Source of the DNA: Moritella sp. 24
Lineage (GTDB): Bacteria > Pseudomonadota > Gammaproteobacteria > Enterobacterales > Moritellaceae
DNA: 64,000 nt
Reading direction: 5' to 3'
NCBI RefSeq assembly: GCF_018219155.1
Contig: NZ_CP056123.1
Location: 2,179,505 to 2,243,504 of the forward strand
Made by a program: the position numbers and the translations under genes. Below the pieces are notes generated by a model. It worked only from the letters and a program-made list of their open reading frames with translations, was not told where the DNA came from and did no database searches. This document shows, one piece after another, positions 27,642 to 34,120 of this stretch. Numbering within the stretch: position 1 is the first letter of the stretch; each line of letters starts with the position of its first letter.

Positions 27642-27710
27642 ATGCTTAGTGCATACTGTGTGACAGATATTATCAGTTCAAAAATATATATCGTAGTGAG
27701 TTCATTATGA
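27642..27710 (+). CDS. Possible 22-aa leader peptide translationally coupled to bestrophin
   Basis: ATG at 27642 follows AAGAGG by 5 bases and opens a 22-codon frame (MLSAYCVTDIISSKIYIVVSS, last residue Leu). Its TGA overlaps the bestrophin ATG as ATGA. The bestrophin gene itself has only a weak ribosome binding site, so termination of this ORF could supply ribosomes to it. The peptide matches nothing I recognise. The frame is short enough to occur by chance; the good ribosome binding site and the ATGA overlap are the evidence. Confidence 0.4.
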   Translation: MLSAYCVTDIISSKIYIVVSSL

Positions 27711-28633
27711 TTGTTCGTGATAAGCCAAGTGTATTTAAACTTTTCTTTATTCTTAAAGGCTCTGTCATTCCGCTGATTTTTCCACAGATACTGTTTATAA
27801 CATTACTCAGTACTGCGGTTGCTTTCGTTCATTATAAGTATCCTATTATCTTGCCTACATATACAGTGGCACCATTTACCTTATTAGGGATCGCTTTATC
27901 TTTATTTTTAGGTTTCAGGAATAATGCTTGTTATGAGCGCTGGTGGGAAGCGAGAAAGCAATGGGGTCAGTTAATTGTAAATTCACGAAGTATTGGTAGG
28001 CAGGTATATTCATTTATAGATGGACATAAAGAAGGCGGGGAGTTAATGCAGAAAAGATTAATTAATCTTACGATTGCTTTTAATCATGCTCTCAGGCATC
28101 ACCTTCGTCAGACTGAACCGTGGAATGATATTGAAAAATTTCTTGAGATAGAAGATGTAGTATTCTTGAAAAAATCACGAAATGTACCTGATGCTATATT
28201 ACGTCTGATGGGATTAAAATTAGGAACGTGCAGAAATAAAAAACTACTGTCTGATTTTTTAGTTCAAAGTATTGATGAACACATTACGTCTATGGCATCG
28301 GTGCAAGCTGCATGCGAACGTATTTCTAATACGCCATTACCATTTGCATATCGATTACTCGTACAGCGTACCGCGTATCTTTATTGTATTATTTTACCGT
28401 TTGGTTTGGTTGCTTCACAAGGATTTGCAACCCCTTTATTTTGTGCAATTGTAGCGTATACATTTTTTGGATTGGATGCATTAAGTGAAGAGCTAGAAAT
28501 GCCTTTTGGCTATTCTTTCAATGACTTGCCATTACATGCTATGTCTCGTAATGTTGAAATTGGATTATTAGAAATGATGGGAGAAACGGATTTACCTGAA
28601 CCGATTAAAGCTAAATCTCACTTGTTAGAATAG
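27707..28633 (+). CDS. Bestrophin family (UPF0187) ion channel protein
   Basis: A 308 aa inner-membrane protein of the bacterial bestrophin family, pentameric ion channels related to eukaryotic chloride channels. It starts MIVRDKPSVFKLFFILKGSV, then has a membrane helix (PQILFITLLSTAVAFVHY), the conserved FTLLGIALSLFLGFRNNACYERWWEARK (written here in two parts by helix and loop), and two more helices near 220-262 (YLYCIILPFGLVAS). The C-terminal EMPFGYSFNDLPLHAMSRNVE is characteristic. It is preceded by a coupled small ORF. Confidence 0.9.
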   Translation: MIVRDKPSVFKLFFILKGSVIPLIFPQILFITLLSTAVAFVHYKYPIILPTYTVAPFTLLGIALSLFLGFRNNACYERWWEARKQWGQLIVNSRSIGRQVYSFIDGHKEGGELMQKRLINLTIAFNHALRHHLRQTEPWNDIEKFLEIEDVVFLKKSRNVPDAILRLMGLKLGTCRNKKLLSDFLVQSIDEHITSMASVQAACERISNTPLPFAYRLLVQRTAYLYCIILPFGLVASQGFATPLFCAIVAYTFFGLDALSEELEMPFGYSFNDLPLHAMSRNVEIGLLEMMGETDLPEPIKAKSHLLE

Positions 28634-28635
28634 TT

Positions 28636-28676
28636 TTAAAATTGCAATGATAGCGACATAAAGTCACTATCATTGC
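28636..28676 (-). terminator. Terminator of the outer-membrane barrel gene
   Basis: On the minus strand GCAATGATAGTGAC pairs with GTCGCTATCATTGC (14 bp with a U-G wobble, TTTAT loop), followed by AATTTTAAAA. It lies between two convergent genes and may act in both directions. Confidence 0.7.
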
Positions 28677-28686
28677 GATGCAATTC

Positions 28687-29265
28687 TTAGAACTTATAAG
28701 ATGCAGCAACGTATAATGAACCAACTACAACATTAACATCATCGATAGATGAAGACTGAGTGTCAATTGTAAAGGCATCACCTTCATAACCAGCACGGAA
28801 GCTAACACCAGCTAGTGCTGCTGGTGTATATTCTAAGCCAGCGCCAAAACGAAATGCTGTACCTGTATTATCCAAGTTACTTGTCATATTTTGATTTAAA
28901 TCTACTGAAGATAAACCAACAGTTGCAAATGGACGTAAGCCATTGTCAAATGTGTAACCTAAGTTTGCAGCAAGAGAAACTGTTGTCGGTTCCCATTTAT
29001 ACGTTGCTGCAACTGGTATCTTGATATCACCATATGAAGTATATTGTGCTTCAATTGCAACGATACGATTAAATTGATAACCACCAATTAATTTTAGTGA
29101 TGCACCATCTGTTGATGGGGTGTAAGAGTGTGAATCAGAGCTAAAATTTGCATGAGTAGAACCAACACCACCACCGATGTAGAAGCCTGAAACATCTTGA
29201 TTTGCTTGAACACTTGAAGTTAATGCGATTGCAGTTAAAGCGCCTAATACAGTAATAGATTTCAT
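28687..29265 (-). CDS. Outer-membrane beta-barrel protein (OmpX/OmpA-N-like)
   Basis: A 192 aa outer-membrane protein. It has a signal peptide (SITVLGALTAIALTSSVQA, cleaved before NQDV), then alternating strands FYIGGGVGSTHANF, LKLIGGYQFNRIVAIEAQYTS, VSLAANLGYTFDNGLRPFAT and FRFGAGLEYTPAAL, and ends ...YVAASYKF with the terminal Phe recognised by the BAM complex. Size and pattern suggest an eight-strand barrel. Its function is unknown. A 160-base AT-rich leader precedes it. Confidence 0.85.
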   Translation of the reverse strand: MKSITVLGALTAIALTSSVQANQDVSGFYIGGGVGSTHANFSSDSHSYTPSTDGASLKLIGGYQFNRIVAIEAQYTSYGDIKIPVAATYKWEPTTVSLAANLGYTFDNGLRPFATVGLSSVDLNQNMTSNLDNTGTAFRFGAGLEYTPAALAGVSFRAGYEGDAFTIDTQSSSIDDVNVVVGSLYVAASYKF

Positions 29266-29429
29266 GGTTTACCTTTGTTTTTAATGATTATATAAATTAT
29301 TTTATAGCGCTGATTATAAAGAAAGTTCAATTATTAACAATGCCATTAGACTGCATTGTTGTAAGTGTTTGTAAGATCATGCTGAAAGGTAACAAATGAA
29401 TAGATTAATGTTTTATTTTGTTACATGAA

Positions 29430-30308
29430 CTAACTGGATTTTATTCGAGAAAGTAGTAATGGTCCAGCTCGGTAAATAAACAAAGAGAACAAAATCAGGC
29501 TACAGCCGATTAGTTTTGTTAAGTCCATTCTTTCTCCGTACCAGATCATACTTAATACGACAGTCCACATCGGTTCTAAAATCATAATGATAGCTGCATT
29601 TGAAGTCGTGGTATTTTTTTGTCCTGCTGTTTGAAGTACATAACGTAAACTTGTCGCAATTAAAATACTCATTGTAAGCCACCCCCATATTTGAGGTTCT
29701 ATTTGTTGAGGCCAAGTTTCTGTGAGAGTTGAAACAAGGATCCCTAAAATACCAGTGACAAATAATTGAATACAGGTCAGTACTAGCGTAGGTATTTTCT
29801 GTGAAAAATGGCTATTCAAATTAAATTGTATTGCGAGCATTACCGCGGCTAAAACAAACCAGATCTGACTACCAGAAAATGTCCAACTGTTACCTTGTGA
29901 CAAAAAAGATAATCCTAATATTGCGAAGGGTAGTGAAAACCAAAATATTCTAGGAGGCTTACTTTTAAAAAACAGCCAGGCAAAAATAGGAACGAATAAC
30001 ATAGATAGGCTCATTATAAACGCACCTTCACCTAAAGACTCACTAACCGCAATCGCATGAATCCAAATTAATATTGCAGAACCGAGAAAGCAGCCAACCG
30101 TTGCTGAGCCGAATAAAGTTACGCGATCAACTTTTAAAAGCGAACGATAGCATAAGGGCAGTAATAATAGTGATGCTAATATAAAACGTAAACCGATAAA
30201 GCCAAAACTGGGTAAACCTTGTATTGCCTCCTTTGAAAAAATCCAACCAGCAGAAGCAAGCATAGTTGTTATCACAAGGATGAAATCAGCGCGATGGTTG
30301 TTCGTCAT
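29430..30308 (-). CDS. DMT superfamily (EamA) transporter
   Basis: A 292 aa inner-membrane exporter of the drug/metabolite superfamily with ten predicted helices in two EamA repeats: FILVITTMLASAGWIF ... GEGAFIMSLSMLFVPIFAWLFF in the first half, and SQIWFVLAAVMLAIQFNLN ... SNAAIIMILEPMWTVVLSMI in the second. The EPMWTVVLS motif near the end of the second repeat is typical. The substrate cannot be told. The ATG at 30308 is preferred over 30323 because AGGAATAAG lies directly before it. Confidence 0.88.
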   Translation of the reverse strand: MTNNHRADFILVITTMLASAGWIFSKEAIQGLPSFGFIGLRFILASLLLLPLCYRSLLKVDRVTLFGSATVGCFLGSAILIWIHAIAVSESLGEGAFIMSLSMLFVPIFAWLFFKSKPPRIFWFSLPFAILGLSFLSQGNSWTFSGSQIWFVLAAVMLAIQFNLNSHFSQKIPTLVLTCIQLFVTGILGILVSTLTETWPQQIEPQIWGWLTMSILIATSLRYVLQTAGQKNTTTSNAAIIMILEPMWTVVLSMIWYGERMDLTKLIGCSLILFSLFIYRAGPLLLSRIKSS

Positions 30309-30673
30309 CTTATTCCTAATCATTTTTTAATCGGTAAATCGTATGAAGATATTCTACCGTTAAACTAAGTCTCGTCACACAAAGATATTAGTATATTTGT
30401 ATTATGTGGTTGAATTAATCAACGGTATTAAAAATTTAGATGTTTGCTTTATCAAACTTATCCAAAAAACGAATTGGAATAGGGCTGATCGTACGTGTTA
30501 TTGGCTATATTGATAATATGCTTACATTTGCAGTAGGGGTTTCAGTGAATTGACTAAATATTAAATATTAAAGATTGAAATAATTCCTACTTAAGGTACT
30601 GATATTAAAGGTTTTTGTTTTTATTGTTACTTTTTCAACTTTAGTATTATGGTTTGAATATGTTATTTAGTCT

Positions 30674-30741
30674 CACTTTCATGGGACAACAATTAATACT
30701 GTATATATACACAGTGTTAATTGTTGTCCCATAAAGTGGCT
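30674..30741. repeat. Long palindrome with CTG-N10-CAG centre (copy A)
   Basis: Arms of about 28 bases pair with a single one-base bulge and one wobble; the outer part CACTTTCATGGGACAACAA meets TTGTTGTCCCATAAAGTG. The centre CTGTATATATACACAG (30699-30714) has the spacing of a LexA box. Similar centres occur at 41091-41106 and 61898-61913, each after an AGTCTC motif. No gene begins next to it. Confidence 0.75.
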
Positions 30742-30878
30742 GCTTTATCTCGATTTTAGTCCTTTACGTACTGTTCGTGGCTATTTTAGCTAAATAAGGT
30801 GCCGTTCATTATTCTAAATAGCTCTGTATATCGTTGATTTCACTGATTAAAAGCCAGGTTTATTGCTGTTTACATGTT

Positions 30879-30895
30879 CGCTGTGTAAAATCTGA
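30879..30895 (+). repeat. Dispersed 16-mer, single copy S1
   Basis: CGCTGTGTAAAATCTG here is repeated exactly at 62529-62544 and resembles CGCTACGTAAAATATG at 33069-33084, on the other side of the recombinase in the same orientation. Could be a degenerate recombination site. Confidence 0.6.
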
Positions 30896-30947
30896 TTAAC
30901 TTTGGCTGTTGTCATCCGTAAATTTTAAAAAACGGCCCTGTAAATAA

Positions 30948-31190
30948 GTTATACGAAGTAAAGAGGTTGTATCTACTTGGTGCACTTTAAGTGATTATTT
31001 ATTTTAATTTAAAATATTAATTAAGGTTAACCTATAGATTCACCATTTAGTTTAATTAAATTCATAATTGATCTTCAGGTTGTGTTTTATGTTTAATTGA
31101 AAGTGGTTCCTTTTGTGAATTTAAATGTGCTGTAAATAAGTTCACTAGAAGTATCTTTATTTCGTATAATGACCGTTAAACGAAATAAAG
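30948..31190. repeat. Three copies of RTTAWACGAARTAAAG
   Basis: GTTATACGAAGTAAAG lies at 30948-30963, ATTATACGAAATAAAG on the minus strand at 31155-31170, and GTTAAACGAAATAAAG at 31175-31190. The last two form an inverted pair (CTTTATTTCGT/ACGAAATAAAG, 14-base spacer). They lie 240-480 bases ahead of the ribbon-helix-helix gene and could be binding sites for that protein or for the recombinase. Confidence 0.6.
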
Positions 31191-31428
31191 TCATTGATAT
31201 AACAGAGTTTTTATGATGAATAATAATGTGATTATATTTAATTTATAAGTGAAATTTAATAAATTAATAATACCTATCTTATTATATTATTTAATTGTTC
31301 GTATAGGGCATACTAATTAGTGGTCAATATGATTCTTTTAATGCATTTAATTGGTGTTATAATATGTTCATCTATTTTCTTATTTTAAAAGAAAACCTCT
31401 TTCTTAACTTAGTTCCGTGGAATATAAA

Positions 31429-31824
31429 ATGAAGATTAAACCAGACGCGACTCGAAAAAATAGTACGATTAGAATGTACGAAGACTTACTCGAAAAATTA
31501 GAAACCATCAGTGAGCAATGTAATGTTTCTAAGAGTCAGTTTGTTGAAGGTATGCTGGCAGATGTTTTTGAAAATGGAATGAATGATTTGTTATTAGGGA
31601 CGGGGATAATTACCGTGCATCTCAGTAACAAGATAACAAAGAAGCATGCGGAAAATGTATTACTTAAACACTATCCTAAAATAAAAAGTACACTTTATGT
31701 GGAGACTGATAATGATGACACAGAAATTACAGTTAACTTAAATGGTAATGAGTTTAGTCACGATGATACCACTTGTATGTTTCATGATACGTTAAGTGAA
31801 ATGGTAAACTTTATTGACGGATAA
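31429..31824 (+). CDS. Ribbon-helix-helix (CopG/Arc-like) DNA-binding protein, tentative
   Basis: A 131 aa protein. Residues about 12-50 (NSTIRMYEDLLEKLETISEQ, then CNVSKSQFVEGMLADVF) look like a ribbon-helix-helix fold: a strand STIRM, a helix, a Ser-Lys-SQF turn and a second helix. The C-terminal 80 residues, acidic and with ITVNLNGNEF, match nothing I know. The ATG at 31429 follows GTGGA; a GTG at 31417 is in frame. It is convergent with the tyrosine recombinase and separated by a hairpin, so it may regulate that element. It is not recognised beyond this. Confidence 0.6.
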   Translation: MKIKPDATRKNSTIRMYEDLLEKLETISEQCNVSKSQFVEGMLADVFENGMNDLLLGTGIITVHLSNKITKKHAENVLLKHYPKIKSTLYVETDNDDTEITVNLNGNEFSHDDTTCMFHDTLSEMVNFIDG

Positions 31825-31831
31825 TAGCCGT

Positions 31832-31867
31832 GGTTAAATGGAAAGGTTAACTCTTTTCCATTTAACC
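31832..31867. terminator. Hairpin between convergent RHH and recombinase genes
   Basis: GGTTAAATGGAAA pairs with TTTCCATTTAACC over 13 bp with a 10-base loop. It sits between two convergent stop codons. There is no T tract, so termination is inferred from location. Confidence 0.6.
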
Positions 31868-31884
31868 AAACAGTCATTAAAATA

Positions 31885-32970
31885 TTACTCTCCAGCCATT
31901 GTTTCTAATCGTTCTCTTAATTCTCTCACTGTTGCAAACTTATTATTTACACCACGAGTGTAGAGTTCAACCATGCGTAATGTTTTCCATCGCCCAGCTC
32001 GCATGACCAAAGAGTCATCAAACCCTGCACTGACAAGATCACATGAAGCACCAACTCGAGCGGAATGTCCGCTAAAAGGTCTAACTGGTAAATCGATAGT
32101 CAAATCAAATTCAACCGATTGATTGTATTCATTGATCATATGCCAGGTATTGGCAAATACAAGCTCAACAGTTTTTGTTGAAATCGGTTTATCGTGAGGG
32201 TTGGGTGAAAGTGAACTTGGTTTTAGCTTTTCTAACTTACCACCACGTGGTGTTGTTCTTTTAAACAAATACTGACCTTGATGTTCAGCTGTTTTTTGTA
32301 GGTAAATCGGCAATAGTTTTGATGTGAATTTACTGAGGTGAACAATCGAGCCATCCAATGATTTATCGGTTTTTGTATTGGTGATATTTACAGTATAAAG
32401 ACCGTTAGAGCGATGTAATTGATCCATGAATAGATTACAGGCTTCACTTTCACGAAGTAATCCATCGTAACAAACATTTAATAACAGGGTGTTACGAATA
32501 GAGATTAATGATGTCGTATCAAGCTGATCGTTCACAAATTTCAAATGCTCATAAGTAAAAGCAACAGCTTGCTTGCGCTTAATACCTAGTTTAACTTCTT
32601 GTTTTGAAATGATTTTTAATCTAGCTGTAATCACAGTCTTGAAATAGGGGATCTCTAGTCCGGCCAAAGCGTGAACTTTGGATACGGCCCATGCGTAAAT
32701 ACGAAGTGTTTGAGCTTTACAGCCTCGCTCATTTTCCTTTATTAGAAACGCTTCAAGTACCATTGCATCTTGTAAAGGTAAGGGAATGATATTAAGACTT
32801 AGACAATATTCATTGAATTTATTCACATGAAAATGGAGTGATTTAAGCGTGTTCTCTTCTAGCTGTTCTTTACGATCACTAAACCTAATTAGGTTTTCGA
32901 TGTGCTCTTCACTAAGATTCGAAGATGGAATTATTGAGTTATTACCTATATTTATCAATGCTTTAGGCAT
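31885..32970 (-). CDS. Orphan tyrosine recombinase (site-specific integrase)
   Basis: A 361 aa tyrosine recombinase. The N-terminal SAM-like core-binding domain (residues about 25-130) is followed by the catalytic domain with the Arg in GLLRESEACNL near 195, HSARVGA (His-x-x-Arg box) near 310, the GRWKT box near 331 and the nucleophile Tyr in MVELYTRG near 343. All catalytic residues appear intact. It is not a phage-type integrase cassette: no excisionase, phage or conjugation genes adjoin it. Paired inverted sites lie about 95-160 bases upstream of its start, and related sites occur near 62 kb. Confidence 0.88.
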   Translation of the reverse strand: MPKALINIGNNSIIPSSNLSEEHIENLIRFSDRKEQLEENTLKSLHFHVNKFNEYCLSLNIIPLPLQDAMVLEAFLIKENERGCKAQTLRIYAWAVSKVHALAGLEIPYFKTVITARLKIISKQEVKLGIKRKQAVAFTYEHLKFVNDQLDTTSLISIRNTLLLNVCYDGLLRESEACNLFMDQLHRSNGLYTVNITNTKTDKSLDGSIVHLSKFTSKLLPIYLQKTAEHQGQYLFKRTTPRGGKLEKLKPSSLSPNPHDKPISTKTVELVFANTWHMINEYNQSVEFDLTIDLPVRPFSGHSARVGASCDLVSAGFDDSLVMRAGRWKTLRMVELYTRGVNNKFATVRELRERLETMAGE

Positions 32971-33063
32971 TTTAATCCCATTTGGTTGCTTAATCTAAAA
33001 TATTAACGGAGCAATTATAACATCTACAACTGTATAAGCAACCAGTGAAAAAGGTCTTTATTT

Positions 33064-33131
33064 TCGTGCGCTACGTAAAATATGAAGTCATGGTGGCTAA
33101 CCTAACTCGTAGATTTCACGTAGGAACGCAT
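33064..33131. repeat. Inverted-repeat site upstream of the recombinase (S4/S5)
   Basis: Left arm TCGTGCGCTACGTAAAAT (33064-33081) and right arm AGATTTCACGTAGGAACGCA (33111-33130) are imperfect inverted copies around a spacer of about 29 bases. The left arm recurs with 18 of 18 bases at 62573-62590 on the opposite strand, where it is again part of an inverted pair. This whole 345-base gap (32971-33315) has no other ORF; it also carries the promoter and operator of the tetR gene. Confidence 0.7.
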
Positions 33132-33228
33132 AAATCAATGAGTTAGATTTATATTCATGAACAAAAGCGATCAATATTAACCTTTTAACAAATAGTTAAA
33201 CTATTATTAAGTTATCACTTGCAAACAG

Positions 33229-33244
33229 ACCGCTCGGTCGGTAT
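33229..33244 (+). promoter_or_regulatory. TetR operator at the tetR promoter
   Basis: ACCGCTCGGTCGGTAT shares 14 of 16 bases with ACCAATCGGTCGGTAT at 34053-34068, in front of the transporter operon. It lies 70 bases before the tetR start, so the regulator is probably autoregulated. Confidence 0.75.
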
Positions 33245-33315
33245 CTTATATGTACAACATTTTTATAACGATATTGATTCGAACGCAGTATTTGTAACAT
33301 GAGTAGAGAGTAACA

Positions 33316-33915
33316 ATGGTTGAAATTCGAGATGCAGAATTAACAAGACAAACGATTTTAGAGATCACCGCAGATGAAATGTGGAAGAATGGTTATAAAG
33401 CGACGAGTTTGTCAGATATTATTTCGAAAGCAAATGTGTCGAAAGGTGCGCTTTATCATCATTTTAAAAATAAGCAGGCCCTTGGCTATGCCGTTTTTGA
33501 AGAGGTTTTTGTTGCGCAGTTTTACGAAATGTTCAGACCGGTTTTAGCACAAGATGATGTAATTACTTCATTATCAGAGCTCTTTACTATGATGCCAACA
33601 ATGGGTTGCGAAGAAGATATGGTTGGTGGTTGTCCAGTAAATACCATATCGCAAGAAATGTCATCGCAAGATGAAGGTTTTAGAGAACTGGCAAACAATA
33701 TGTACCAAACAAAAGTGCGTATGTTTTGTGAGGCATTTGAAAGAATGCAAAGTGCAGGAAAAATTAAAGCAGATGTAGAATGTCGAGCTGCTGCATTACT
33801 CGTTGTTTCTTGTTTTCAAGGTATGATGAGCTTGATTAAAGTGTCTCGTGATCGACAGCAAATGATTGATTTACTTGATGGTATGAAGAACTATTTAGAA
33901 AGCCTACGAGCTTAA
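33316..33915 (+). CDS. TetR/AcrR family regulator of the adjacent MMPL operon
   Basis: A 199 aa repressor. The N-terminal helix-turn-helix is clear: TRQTILEITADEMWKNGYKA then TSLSDIISKANVSKGALYHH and FKNKQALGYAV. The C-terminal ligand domain contains a GGCPVNTISQEMSSQDEGFR segment like that of AcuR/YdeS-type regulators, with a conserved Cys. Matching operators lie at its own promoter and before the MMPL transporter, so it probably represses both. The ligand is unknown, possibly the substrate of the transporter. Confidence 0.92.
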   Translation: MVEIRDAELTRQTILEITADEMWKNGYKATSLSDIISKANVSKGALYHHFKNKQALGYAVFEEVFVAQFYEMFRPVLAQDDVITSLSELFTMMPTMGCEEDMVGGCPVNTISQEMSSQDEGFRELANNMYQTKVRMFCEAFERMQSAGKIKADVECRAAALLVVSCFQGMMSLIKVSRDRQQMIDLLDGMKNYLESLRA

Positions 33916-34040
33916 TATTTGAGCGAATGATTATTTTTAGTGTCATTGTCATTCGCTAAATAGAGTATTTATGACTAATATTTACTGTATTAATAGAGTT
34001 TAAACATTGTTTGAAAGAACAATTTTTAAACTTTTTTTTG

Positions 34041-34078
34041 AAACAACTACATACCAATCGGTCGGTATGTAGTTGTTT
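34041..34078 (+). promoter_or_regulatory. TetR operator before the MMPL operon, inside a 15-bp inverted repeat
   Basis: AAACAACTACATACC and GGTATGTAGTTGTTT form a perfect 15-bp inverted repeat around AATCGGTC. The centre ACCAATCGGTCGGTAT matches the operator at the tetR promoter. It lies 43 bases before the transporter start. The repeat could also end tetR transcription. Confidence 0.8.
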
Positions 34079-34120
34079 ATTGACTAGTTTAAGTTGAATT
34101 TTTTGTAAAAAGGAAACGAA

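Larger units (their letters stand above)
30309..31428. other. Gene-poor, repeat-bearing region (about 1.1 kb)
   Basis: No supportable ORF over about 1.1 kb, unusual in this compact window. It contains a long palindrome (30674-30741), one copy of a dispersed 16-mer shared with 62.5 kb (30879-30894), and three copies of a 16-base motif (30948-31190). It leads into the ribbon-helix-helix gene and the recombinase, and may be the left part of a small mobile element or a decayed island. Confidence 0.6.

Noticed and set aside
30948-31190. loxP-like site
   Set aside because: The ACGAARTAAAG arms recall loxP arms only in part; arm length and the 14-base spacer do not fit Cre/lox geometry.
33064-33131. 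Classical integron attI/attC
   Set aside because: No GTTRRRY/RYYYAAC core sites at the ends, and the recombinase does not look like an IntI integrase.
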